NCBI RefSeq assembly: GCF_030272695.1
Contig: NZ_JARFYN010000017.1
Span: 124,001 to 188,000, forward strand
Length of the DNA stretch: 64,000 nucleotides
Reading direction: 5' to 3'
Source: Martinezella calliandrae
Lineage (GTDB): Bacteria > Pseudomonadota > Alphaproteobacteria > Rhizobiales > Rhizobiaceae
This document shows positions 25,956 to 34,759 of this stretch, piece after piece. The first letter of the stretch is position 1. The number at the start of each line of letters is the position of its first letter. A model generated the notes under the pieces. It was not told where the DNA came from and made no database searches. It saw nothing but the letters and a program-made list of their open reading frames with translations. Made by a program: the position numbers and the translations under genes.

Positions 25956-27965
25956 CTAACCATTTTCCAGCCAGCGCCTCTCCTCGAAAGAAAGCTGAAT
26001 GTCAAAGGCGCCAAGGCTGTGATTGAGCTCGGCCAGCGAACGGGGACCGATTAGCGGTATGACCGGCCAGGGCTGCTGCAACACATAGGCGAGCGCAACC
26101 TGGATCGGGTCCTTTCCAAGCCGTTTTCCCAATTCTTCGCTGCGATCCCTGCGCGCGAAATTCGTCTCCGAATACCATGCACGAGCCAGTTCCGGATCGC
26201 TGAACTTGCCGCGGCCGGCGCGGTCGGTGAAGAAGCCGCGTGCCTGGCTCGACCAGGCGAAATTGGTGATCTTTCGGTCCGCAAGCCACGATCTCCATTC
26301 GGCGTCGGAAGAAGCAACGCAGCCAGCCCAAACTGGTTGAACCATGTCGGCCAGCGAGAAATTGTTCGAAAGCACGCTTGGCCTCGTCTTGCCGGTGCGT
26401 TCGGCATAGGCAATCGCTTCATCCATGCGCTCGCGCGTCCAGTTGGAACCGCCGACCGGGCCTCGAATGCGCCCTGCCCTGACTTCGGCATCCATGGCGT
26501 CAACGAACTCGCCAACCGGGATATCCGGGTTGTCGCGATGCATGAAATATATATCGACATAGTCGCTCTTCAGCCGATCCAGACTAATGGTCAACTGCTT
26601 GCCGATGACATCAGGATAACAGAGCGGGCTGTGTGCCCCTTTCTCTATGATCACCACCTTTTCGCGGACGCCGCGGCTTTGCATCCATTCACCGATCAGG
26701 CGGTCCTGCGTCCCGCCGCCATATTGAAAGGCGGAGTCGATCAGATTTCCGCCGGCCTCGAAGAAGGCGTCGAGAACGATCGCCGCACCGGGAAAGGTGG
26801 AAAATTCCATCATGCCGAGCGCGGCCTTCGACATCTCCTTCGACAAGCCGGCGATCGTTCCGCGCGCCACATGGTCTTGCCTGCGCACAAGCACGTCGGC
26901 GCGCAGCGTCCGGGTGCGGACTGCAGGCGTCTCCAGGGCATATTCGAGGCCGATCGCGGCGCGCCATTTATCCAACACCCGCAGATTGCCGATCGTGTCC
27001 GCCCGCGTCATGCCGGGATAGGCAAATTCTTTGCGGCCTGCACGGATCGCAACTCCCGCAGCGTCAACCTCAAAGCTGTAGATGTGACGTGGTTCATCAA
27101 CGAGAACATCCTGCCGTGTGCCATCGACGGTAAAAAGCCGGATCGTCGCCGTTCCGCCTTGCTTGCCGGCAGCAAACCAGAATTGATCAAGCTCGATCCG
27201 CCCTTGCGTGCCGAAAATGCGAAGGACATTGTCCTGTGCCAGCGACACCGAGCAGGAAAGCTCGGCGATGATGCCGTTCGGGAAATGCAGCACGGCTGCA
27301 CTCCATTCGTCGACGCCAGTCTCGCCGAGATGGCCCACGGCAAAGACCTTGTCGGGCTCGATTACACCCGTTTCGCTGCCGATCCCGGCAATCAGGCGCG
27401 CCATCGAAACGGGATAGCCGCCGACATCGAGAATGCCGCCGCCAGCAAGATCGTTCGAAAACAACCTGTGACTGCGATCATACGGCAGCTTTGCGAAGCC
27501 GAAGCTGGATTTGATCAGACGCACTTCGCCGATCGCCTTCGCCTTCAAGAGCTCGATCAGCTTCGCGGACAATGGATGCAGGCGATACATAAAGGCTTCG
27601 CCGAGAAAAGTGCCGGCCTGACGCGCGGCCTCCTGCATCGCCTCCGCCTCTGCGGCCGAAAGCCCCATCGGCTTTTCACACAGGACGTGCTTGCCATGCT
27701 CAGCCGCTTTGATTGCCCATTCGGCGTGGCTCGGATGCGGCGTGGCGATATAAACGGCATCGATTGCCGGATCCGCCAGCAGCGCATCGTAGCCATGGAC
27801 GATGCGCGCCCGCGGAAAGTTCTTGGCAAGATCCGGCTTATCAGGATTGCGCGTTCCGATTGCCTCGACGCGACCGGTCTTAGACTGTGCAACGCCCGCA
27901 AAGAAATCAGCAGCGATCCGGCCGGGTCCGAGGATCCCCCAGCGTATTTTATCCATATCTGTCAT
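25956..27965 (-). CDS. Gfo/Idh/MocA oxidoreductase fused to an aldo/keto reductase
   Basis: A 669-aa two-domain protein. Residues 1 to about 350 are Gfo/Idh/MocA: Rossmann motif WGILGPGRIAADFFAG, the catalytic-lysine motif EKP in VLCEKPMGLS, and GGGILDVGGYPVSMAR. Residues from about 385 are an aldo/keto reductase lacking its usual first strand: DAFFEAGGNLIDSAFQYGGG with the (D)-x(4)-Y site, LKSDYVDIYFMHRDNPD, and the end LNHSLGAFDIQLS. Continuous reading across the junction shows no frameshift. It follows the beta-galactosidase gene by 62 bp. Two redox steps on one sugar are likely, for example oxidation and re-reduction at different carbons; substrates are unknown. Confidence 0.88.
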   Translation of the reverse strand: MTDMDKIRWGILGPGRIAADFFAGVAQSKTGRVEAIGTRNPDKPDLAKNFPRARIVHGYDALLADPAIDAVYIATPHPSHAEWAIKAAEHGKHVLCEKPMGLSAAEAEAMQEAARQAGTFLGEAFMYRLHPLSAKLIELLKAKAIGEVRLIKSSFGFAKLPYDRSHRLFSNDLAGGGILDVGGYPVSMARLIAGIGSETGVIEPDKVFAVGHLGETGVDEWSAAVLHFPNGIIAELSCSVSLAQDNVLRIFGTQGRIELDQFWFAAGKQGGTATIRLFTVDGTRQDVLVDEPRHIYSFEVDAAGVAIRAGRKEFAYPGMTRADTIGNLRVLDKWRAAIGLEYALETPAVRTRTLRADVLVRRQDHVARGTIAGLSKEMSKAALGMMEFSTFPGAAIVLDAFFEAGGNLIDSAFQYGGGTQDRLIGEWMQSRGVREKVVIIEKGAHSPLCYPDVIGKQLTISLDRLKSDYVDIYFMHRDNPDIPVGEFVDAMDAEVRAGRIRGPVGGSNWTRERMDEAIAYAERTGKTRPSVLSNNFSLADMVQPVWAGCVASSDAEWRSWLADRKITNFAWSSQARGFFTDRAGRGKFSDPELARAWYSETNFARRDRSEELGKRLGKDPIQVALAYVLQQPWPVIPLIGPRSLAELNHSLGAFDIQLSFEERRWLENG

Positions 27966-28027
27966 GATGAAACGTCCTTTTGCTGTGATCGGCGCCCTGA
28001 CAACGAAGCGGGCGCCGCAAATTCGTG

Positions 28028-30193
28028 TCAGCTCAACTCGACGATCGCGCAGCCATAGGCTTCGAGGGACAGAGCGCCAGACACCGGCTTTCCGGCGTCA
28101 AGGAGATTGATGCCGGCCGGTACGCCGGTCAGTTCGACGCGCTGGTCGACGTAGTTCTGGATGAAAAGCAGACGCCGTTCATCGTTTTGGCGCATTGTCA
28201 CTTCGACACCGCCGGGCAGCTCGGCGATCAGCGGCTCAACCCCTGCCTCCGCAAAGGTTCGGTCGGCGACCGCTGCCGTCAGCTCTGGGGTCAAATAGGT
28301 GCCGAGATAGAGAACCCTGCCCTTGCCGACCTTGCGCGAGGTCGCCATCGGCACCCCTACGGCATAACGGTTCGACCAGGTCGCCACCACCTCGACATCA
28401 TCCGCAATCGTCAGGTTCTCGTAGAAATGCGCGGCCTCGAGCTCGCGGTTGCCGATCGTGAAACGGCGGACGCGGCGATGGGATTCAGCCGGGCGGTTGG
28501 GGGGTACGACCACTCCCCCGGAGCGCCCCATGACATCGAAAAGGCCACTGGCGCCCGGCGCGGCAAGCCGGCCAAAATCCTCGACCTTGACGCCGGTCAA
28601 CCGCGAGAGCGATGAACCAGGCGCCGTCTCGCGGATGACGTGATTGTTTTCATCACGCGTGCCGGTGCGAGCGCCGATGATCACAGTGCCGCCGGCGCGG
28701 GCAAAGGCCTCGAGCCGTTCGGTCCAACCATCCTTCCACATCACCCAATGCGGAACATAAAGGAGCTTCAATCGCGAAAGATCGTCTTCCGGATGAATGA
28801 AGCCGCAGGCGATGCCTCGGTCGTAGCAATATTGATGCAGCAAGACCGCATCGTCTTGCGGGCTCGGCAGGCCGATCGAGTAGGTCTTGTGCGCCTCCTG
28901 ATTATCGAAATCGGCGCCTGCGATGCCGACATCCATACGAACATAGGTGCCGAGGATCTTGTCCTTGAGCATCGTCATCTCAGTGGCGAAGCGTTTTGCC
29001 TCGTCGTAGCGATGGCGCGGCACATCGTCGTGATCGATGACGCCCATCCAATAGATTTCCGCGCCAAAATGCGCTGGACGCCAGCGGAAGAACATCAAAC
29101 CATCGGCGCCACGTGCGACGGAGGACATCGCCATGCGCCGCATTTCGCCGGGCTCGGGCGTCAGCGTGCAGAAGCCCGGCTGGCTGCCGAAGCTGGATTG
29201 CTGTTCCGGAACGATATAGTTGCCCGAAAATCCGCGACAGATATCGAGATGCAGCGCCTGAACCTTGGCGTGGTTGCCGATGCGTTGGAACTCGTCATAG
29301 AGCATCGGGTAGATATCGTAGCCGACAAAATCGAGATCAGTGGAGAACTGACCACGAAAATCGATATCGCGTAAGCCGCCGAGATTATGGAAGATGAACC
29401 AATCGGCCCTGGTCGCGCGGAGAATTTCCACCTGATCATGCTGGAAGCGCGCCGTCGCAAAGGCCAGAAAACGATGATAATCCTGCAAATGGCCCGGACT
29501 TGGGAAGGTCGGCGCGAAGTCGAGGGGAAGCACGACCTGACTAAAATCGTCATAGGCCGTCGCCCAGAAATCGCCGCCCCAGGCGAAATTTAGCTTGTCG
29601 ATCGTGCCGTATTTATCCGCGAGATACGCCTGGAATTCCTTCAGCGTCGAGGACGAAAAGGATTCCGGCATGCTTGTATTGAGTTCATTGTCAGTCTGCC
29701 AGCCGATGACATCAGGATTGTTGCGATAGTGCTCGGCCATCGCCTGGGTGATGCGCTTGCTGTGCTCGCGGAAAACAGGGCTTGCGGTATCGGCGTGCTG
29801 GCGCGAACCGTGGCTCATCATTCGGCCGTTACCGTCGACGCGTAGGATTTCCGGGTGAGCCGCCGTTAGCCAGCGCGGGGGCGTTGCGGTCGGTGTGCAC
29901 ATGATGGTGCTGAGACCATGACGGCCAAGGACCGCGATGGCTCGATCGAAGAGATCGAAATCGAATGTGCCCAGCGTGGGCTCGAACAGATGCCAGGCGA
30001 ACTCGCCGAGACGGACGACATTAAAGCCAGCTTCGGCCATGCGCTTGGCGTCGCGTTCCCAATAGCTTTCGTCGACATGTTCTGGATAATGCGGCGCGCC
30101 GACCAGAAACCTGTTGGTCTTGATGGTGCGCCATACGGAAAGGTCCGTGGTACTGCTGCTGACTGACACTGTATCGAGCTCCTGAAGGATCAT
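28028..30193 (-). CDS. Beta-galactosidase, glycoside hydrolase family 42
   Basis: A 721-aa cytoplasmic GH42 enzyme. The TIM barrel opens with FLVGAPHYPEHVDESYWERD. The proton donor is Glu170 (IGWQTDNELN), and the nucleophile is probably Glu330 (YIVPEQQSSFG). The beta-galactosidase trimerisation domain (about 395-610) and a small C-terminal beta domain follow. There is no signal peptide, so it hydrolyses galactosides after import. The ATG at 30193 overlaps the ATPase stop (ATGA), so it is coupled to the importer genes. Several GH42 enzymes prefer beta-galactosides from plant cell wall over lactose. Confidence 0.93.
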   Translation of the reverse strand: MILQELDTVSVSSSTTDLSVWRTIKTNRFLVGAPHYPEHVDESYWERDAKRMAEAGFNVVRLGEFAWHLFEPTLGTFDFDLFDRAIAVLGRHGLSTIMCTPTATPPRWLTAAHPEILRVDGNGRMMSHGSRQHADTASPVFREHSKRITQAMAEHYRNNPDVIGWQTDNELNTSMPESFSSSTLKEFQAYLADKYGTIDKLNFAWGGDFWATAYDDFSQVVLPLDFAPTFPSPGHLQDYHRFLAFATARFQHDQVEILRATRADWFIFHNLGGLRDIDFRGQFSTDLDFVGYDIYPMLYDEFQRIGNHAKVQALHLDICRGFSGNYIVPEQQSSFGSQPGFCTLTPEPGEMRRMAMSSVARGADGLMFFRWRPAHFGAEIYWMGVIDHDDVPRHRYDEAKRFATEMTMLKDKILGTYVRMDVGIAGADFDNQEAHKTYSIGLPSPQDDAVLLHQYCYDRGIACGFIHPEDDLSRLKLLYVPHWVMWKDGWTERLEAFARAGGTVIIGARTGTRDENNHVIRETAPGSSLSRLTGVKVEDFGRLAAPGASGLFDVMGRSGGVVVPPNRPAESHRRVRRFTIGNRELEAAHFYENLTIADDVEVVATWSNRYAVGVPMATSRKVGKGRVLYLGTYLTPELTAAVADRTFAEAGVEPLIAELPGGVEVTMRQNDERRLLFIQNYVDQRVELTGVPAGINLLDAGKPVSGALSLEAYGCAIVELS

Positions 30194-31338
30194 TTGTCGA
30201 GGATCGGCTTGCGGACCGTAATGGTCCGCTCGTCATTTTCGGAAAACAGGTAGACCTCGCGCGGATCGATGCGAAGGCTGATCGGTTGATCACCATCGAT
30301 GCCGGCGACGCGGCCGACCTGCACGGTGATATTGCCGGTGCCGCTCTCGGAGCTGACGCATTGCAGCTGTCCGGCGTCGACGTAGAGGATCGTCTCTCGT
30401 CCGAGATGCTCGACGAGGCGGACGCGGCCGGAAATCGTGGCGCCGGCGGAGATGGCGTCCTCCTGGACCGCAATGCTTTCCGGACGGACACCGAGGGTCA
30501 GCGTCGTTCCCATTTGCACCGAGGCATTAGCTGCCAGCTCCATGGCGATCGGCGCCAGGCCTGGCGCGGAGACGGTCACCCTGCCTCCCGACACATCGTC
30601 GACGGTCACGGGGAAGAAGTTCATGCGGGGCGCACCGAGAAAACCGGCGACGAAAAGGTTGTCCGGGTTGCGGTAGAGTTCCAGCGGCGAGCCGACCTGT
30701 TCGATGACGCCGCGATTGAGAACCACGATCCGGCTCGCCATGGTCATGGCTTCGATCTGGTCGTGTGTCACATAGACCATCGTCGCGCCGAGTTCGGCAT
30801 GCAGGCCGCTCAACTCGACTCGCATCTGCGTTCGAAGGGCTGCATCAAGGTTCGATAGCGGTTCGTCGAACAGGAAAACATCGGGCGAACGCGTGATCGC
30901 CCGACCGATCGCCACACGCTGGCGCTGACCGCCCGAAAGCTGCTTCGGCCGCTTTTCGAGCTGATCGGTGATCCTGAGGATCTTGGCCGCGCGCGCCACC
31001 GTAGCGTCGATCTCCGCCTTCGGGCGCTTGGCCATGCGCAGACCGAAGCCCATATTCTCGGCGACCGTCATATGCGGATAGAGTGCATAAGACTGAAACA
31101 CCATGGCAATGCCGCGATCGCCGGGTTCCGACTTGCTGACATCGCGGCCATTGATGAGGATCTGGCCCGAAGAAATCGTTTCCAGCCCGGCGATCGATTT
31201 CAAAAGAGTGGACTTGCCGCAACCGGAAGGGCCGACCATGACGATGAACTCGCCGTGCTCGACGCAAAGATCGATGCCGCGCAGCGCATGATAGGCGCCG
31301 TAGCTTTTATTGACATGTCGAAGTTCGAGACTGGTCAT
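30190..31338 (-). CDS. Sugar ABC transporter ATP-binding protein (UgpC/MsmX type)
   Basis: A 382-aa ATPase. Walker A is GPSGCGKS (about 36-43), the signature LSGGQRQRVAIGRAI, Walker B DVFLFDEPLSNLDAALR, the H-loop VTHDQIEAMT, and a C-terminal MalK-type OB domain follows. The start MTSLELRHVN at 31338 is chosen because it fits the family's N-terminus; the open frame upstream adds 11 residues. It lies between the MalG-type permease and the beta-galactosidase and energises that importer. Confidence 0.93.
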   Translation of the reverse strand: MTSLELRHVNKSYGAYHALRGIDLCVEHGEFIVMVGPSGCGKSTLLKSIAGLETISSGQILINGRDVSKSEPGDRGIAMVFQSYALYPHMTVAENMGFGLRMAKRPKAEIDATVARAAKILRITDQLEKRPKQLSGGQRQRVAIGRAITRSPDVFLFDEPLSNLDAALRTQMRVELSGLHAELGATMVYVTHDQIEAMTMASRIVVLNRGVIEQVGSPLELYRNPDNLFVAGFLGAPRMNFFPVTVDDVSGGRVTVSAPGLAPIAMELAANASVQMGTTLTLGVRPESIAVQEDAISAGATISGRVRLVEHLGRETILYVDAGQLQCVSSESGTGNITVQVGRVAGIDGDQPISLRIDPREVYLFSENDERTITVRKPILDK

Positions 31339-31405
31339 GCTTCTAGGCTCACAGAAGAAGGATTGGCACAAGGCGTGGGAAAAACGAATGGATGGGACAA
31401 GATCA

Positions 31406-32257
31406 TCACCCCTTCACAGCGCCCATGGTGAGACCGGCGATGAAGTGTCGCTGCATCAGGAAGAACATCACAACGGGCGGCACCGCGACGACGATCGTGC
31501 CGGCAGAGATCAGGTTCCAGGCCGACACCCATTCACCGCGCAGATTGGCAAGACCGGCCGTGACCGGTTTGACGGTGTCGCTCACCGTCAGCACAACAGC
31601 CCAGAAATAGTCGTTCCAGACGAAGGTGAAGATGAGGATCGCGAGTGCGGCAAGCGCCGGTCGAACCAGCGGGATCACCACGTGGACGAGCGTCTGGAAG
31701 GGCGAAGCGCCCTCCGCCCTCGCCGCCTGGAACAATTCATCCGGCAGAGCCGCGATGAAGTTGCGCATGAAAAGCGTCGCAAAACCCGTCTGGAAGGCGA
31801 TGTGGAAGATGATGAGCGCGCCAGTCGTATCATAGAGGCCGATCCGGACCATCAGGTCACGCACCGGTATCATCATGATCTGATAGGGCAGGAAATTGCC
31901 GCCGACGAAGAGCGCAAAAACCAGCATGTTGCCGCGAAACCGGTAGCGCGCCAACACAAAGCCGGCAAGCGTGCTTAAGGTCAACACGCCGATGACGGCG
32001 GGTATGGTGATCGTCAGGCTATTCAGGAAATAGCGCGCCATCGGCGTCTGCGTGAAGACGGAGGTGTAGTTCTCGATCAGGCCGAACTGTGTGGGCCATC
32101 CCCAAAGATTGCCGCCCATGACATCCTGCGTCGAACGGAACGAGGTGAGGATGACAGCAAAGAGCGGGCACAGCCAGAGGATCAGGATGGCAAGAACGAC
32201 AATGAAATAAAAGCGGCGCTGCCAGATGGCATCTTGGGGGATCGGGCGCGGATACAT
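31406..32257 (-). CDS. Sugar ABC transporter permease (MalG type)
   Basis: A 283-aa permease with about six helices, starting MYPRPIPQDAIWQRRFYFIV. The EAA-type loop is ELFQAARAEGASPFQTLVHV, about residues 175-194. The tail HFIAGLTMGAVKG is typical of MalG-like subunits. Its ATG overlaps the MalF-type stop by one base (32257), so the pair are made together. The substrate is inferred to be a beta-galactoside from the GH42 gene in the operon. Confidence 0.92.
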   Translation of the reverse strand: MYPRPIPQDAIWQRRFYFIVVLAILILWLCPLFAVILTSFRSTQDVMGGNLWGWPTQFGLIENYTSVFTQTPMARYFLNSLTITIPAVIGVLTLSTLAGFVLARYRFRGNMLVFALFVGGNFLPYQIMMIPVRDLMVRIGLYDTTGALIIFHIAFQTGFATLFMRNFIAALPDELFQAARAEGASPFQTLVHVVIPLVRPALAALAILIFTFVWNDYFWAVVLTVSDTVKPVTAGLANLRGEWVSAWNLISAGTIVVAVPPVVMFFLMQRHFIAGLTMGAVKG

Positions 32258-33141
32258 CAGGCCCCCCTTTCCTCGATGTGGATGATACGCGTTAGGTACC
32301 AGACGATGAAGACCGCCATGATCACGAACAAAACAGAGGCAATCGCCGCGCCATAGCCGAAGCGGTAGGAGAAAATTGACTGTTCGAACATCTGGTAAGC
32401 CAACACTTGCGAAGAACCGAACGGCCCGCCCTGGGTCATGACCGACACCATGTCGAAGGATCGAAGCGCCCCGACGACGGTAACGGCAATGGCGATGAAG
32501 GTGACCTGTGTCAGTTGCGGCAGGACGATATGGCGCAGCATATTCCAGCCTCTGGCCCCATCCACCCGACCCGCGCCGATCAGTTCCTCACTCAGATTAT
32601 TGAGGCCGGCAAGGTAGAGCACCATGCAAAAAGCGATCTGCGGCCAAAGTGCCGCGATGACGATCGCAAAAGTCACGAAGCGCTCGTCCGATAGCACGGC
32701 CGGCGCCGTCGCGCCGAAGAAACCGAAGACCAGGGCGAGCAGCCCGAGTTGTGGGGTATAGACCCAGGTGAAGACGACGCCGACGGCGACCGAAGCAAGG
32801 ACCAGTGGGATGAAGAACAGCGACTTCATCAGCCGCATACCGCGGATCTTCTGGTTGACCAGCAAGGCAATCGCCAAGCCCAGGGGCGGCGCAGCCATGA
32901 ACATGATCAGCCAAATAACGTTGTTCCTCAGCGAGACGTAGAACTGTGGATCGTTGAAAAGCTCGACATAGTTGCCGAAACCGATCCAGGTCATCGGGCT
33001 GAAGCCATCCCAATCGTGCAGGCTGATCCAAAGGCTCTCGACTGCCGACCAAAGGATCACGACGGAAAAGAGAATGGCAGCCGGTAATATTAGCAAAGAA
33101 GGCGTGAGCCACCAGCGATGGCGGCGCCAAGATGTCATCAT
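32257..33141 (-). CDS. Sugar ABC transporter permease (MalF type)
   Basis: A 294-aa permease with about six helices (first LTPSLLILPAAILFSVVILW). The EAA-type loop is ELIGAGRVDGARGWNMLRHI, near residues 186-205. It starts MMTSWRRHRW with either of two adjacent ATGs usable. It follows the binding-protein gene by 66 bp and is coupled to the MalG-type gene. Confidence 0.92.
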   Translation of the reverse strand: MMTSWRRHRWWLTPSLLILPAAILFSVVILWSAVESLWISLHDWDGFSPMTWIGFGNYVELFNDPQFYVSLRNNVIWLIMFMAAPPLGLAIALLVNQKIRGMRLMKSLFFIPLVLASVAVGVVFTWVYTPQLGLLALVFGFFGATAPAVLSDERFVTFAIVIAALWPQIAFCMVLYLAGLNNLSEELIGAGRVDGARGWNMLRHIVLPQLTQVTFIAIAVTVVGALRSFDMVSVMTQGGPFGSSQVLAYQMFEQSIFSYRFGYGAAIASVLFVIMAVFIVWYLTRIIHIEERGA

Positions 33142-33207
33142 TTTATATCCTCTTTTGGTTTGGAGAGGCGGAGTTGCTGCCCCGCCTCTCGGTCGCTGGG
33201 AGGAGAC

Positions 33208-34479
33208 TTAGAGTTTGTAGATGCGCTTACGCGTGCCCTCGAGCCGCTTCAAGATCACGTCGCGCCGTTCGGGCTTCGCCATGAATTCCTGGAAGCCGAC
33301 GAGGCCGGCCTGGGCCATGTCGGGGTCGCTGTCGCGGTCGTAATATTGCGACGTGCCCTTGACAGTCTTCAGAGCCTCGACGGCGGCGTTGACCAGGGGA
33401 TCCTTGCTTGGCGGCAGATCGTTGCGCGGCGGAACGTTGCCGCCAGGCTCCAGATAGGGACCGAGATTTTCCGGACGGTAGAAATAAGCCAGGAACTCGC
33501 GTGCACCCTGCTTGTTCTTCGCATTCGTCGGAATATGAACTGAGTTCAGCGAGAACTCCTCGAAACGGCCGACCTTTGGGTCTATCGTCGGGAATGGCGC
33601 GAAAGCCAGCTGGTCTAGCTCTTCTTTCGGGAAGACGTAGCGGACGAACGCGCCGAGATTCATCATGCCCGCTTTCTTTTGCGCCAGAAGCGCACCCGCT
33701 TCCTGCCAACCGAAGGACGTGTTGTTCGGCGTGAAAAAGTCCTGCTTGAGCAAGGTTTCCCATTGGTCGAAGACCGGTTTGAGCGCCGGATCGAGGTAGC
33801 TCATCTCGCCGTTCATCAGCGCCATATGCTTGTCGAGGCCGTTGATGCGCAGATTCATCTGGTCGAACCAACCGGCGGCGGGCCACAATTCCTTGGTGCC
33901 CATGGCAACCGGCGTCAGGTTGGCGCTCTTGCACTTGGCGGCGAAGGCCAGGAAATCATCCCAGCTTCCTGGCACCGATGTACCGAGCTGGTTGAAGACA
34001 TCCTTGCGGTAGAACATACCCCACAGCGTTCCGCCCGTCGGCAGGCCGTATTGCTTGCCATCGACCGTGACGGCGCCTGTCGCAGCGCCCAGCACATCCT
34101 TGTATTTCTCTTTCTCGAAGAGATCGGAAATATCGTCGAAAAGGCCGCGCTTGACGAAGGCGCGCATGCGGTTCCCCGAAAACCAGAAGCAGACGTCCGG
34201 AGCGCCGGCGACGAGATAATTGCGGATCGCGGTCTTGTGCGCCTCGTGGTCCATGTTATTGACCACAACCTTGACACCGGCCTGCTTGCCAAAATCATCG
34301 GCAATCTTGCGCAGGACCGCGAGCGCATCGGCATTGCTCTCGTCGGAAATGATGTTGATGTCCTGGACCTGCGCAATGGCCGGCATGGGCAGACCCGCCA
34401 GGGCGGTAGCGGAAACCACTCCCGCGCCCTTCAGAAAACTACGCCGGCTTGATGGCCTTCCAAACAAATCGAAAGTCAT
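33208..34479 (-). CDS. Sugar ABC transporter substrate-binding protein (Tat-type signal)
   Basis: A 423-aa binding protein with a twin-arginine-like signal: SSRRSFLKGAGVVSATALAG at about residues 10-29, cleaved near AIA-QVQ. The mature part is a family 1 solute-binding protein, with the typical VNNMDHEAHKTAIRNYLVAG and FFTPNNTSFGWQEAGALLA blocks. GGGAGGAG lies about 7 bases before the ATG at 34479, which decides the start. It is the first gene of the beta-galactoside operon and is divergent from a ROK regulator. Confidence 0.92.
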   Translation of the reverse strand: MTFDLFGRPSSRRSFLKGAGVVSATALAGLPMPAIAQVQDINIISDESNADALAVLRKIADDFGKQAGVKVVVNNMDHEAHKTAIRNYLVAGAPDVCFWFSGNRMRAFVKRGLFDDISDLFEKEKYKDVLGAATGAVTVDGKQYGLPTGGTLWGMFYRKDVFNQLGTSVPGSWDDFLAFAAKCKSANLTPVAMGTKELWPAAGWFDQMNLRINGLDKHMALMNGEMSYLDPALKPVFDQWETLLKQDFFTPNNTSFGWQEAGALLAQKKAGMMNLGAFVRYVFPKEELDQLAFAPFPTIDPKVGRFEEFSLNSVHIPTNAKNKQGAREFLAYFYRPENLGPYLEPGGNVPPRNDLPPSKDPLVNAAVEALKTVKGTSQYYDRDSDPDMAQAGLVGFQEFMAKPERRDVILKRLEGTRKRIYKL

Positions 34480-34730
34480 GCGAACTCCTCCCTTTGTGAC
34501 ACTGACTGCCATCCTGCGTCAGGGAGCCGAACGGAACGCCCTCCTAGCGTTTTTGTTCGGCGCCGGGTACATGGGCGCAGCAAACCTGCCGAGGCAGCCG
34601 CATGTGCGCTGCCCGGATCGCAGAGTTCGACAATCCAATGTGCCTCTTGACTGACTTCTTCGCGCTTCCACACGAACCAGATGTTGATCGGCGGGGGAAG
34701 TTATGCATATGTCTGAAGCGGACGCAATAA

Positions 34731-34747
34731 TTAATTTACAAAATTAA
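34731..34747. promoter_or_regulatory. Candidate ROK operator
   Basis: Arms TTAATTT and AAATTAA are perfectly complementary around 3 bp, 12 bp before the ROK start. An AT-rich palindrome of this kind suits NagC/Mlc/XylR-type ROK proteins. The remaining 250 bp between the divergent genes show no other clear motif or gene. Confidence 0.55.
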
Positions 34748-34759
34748 GAAAGAGAATTC

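Noticed and set aside
26337..28058. A 573-codon open frame on the + strand
   Set aside because: It lies opposite the oxidoreductase fusion, whose two recognisable domains fix the minus strand as coding; long antisense frames are common in high-GC DNA.
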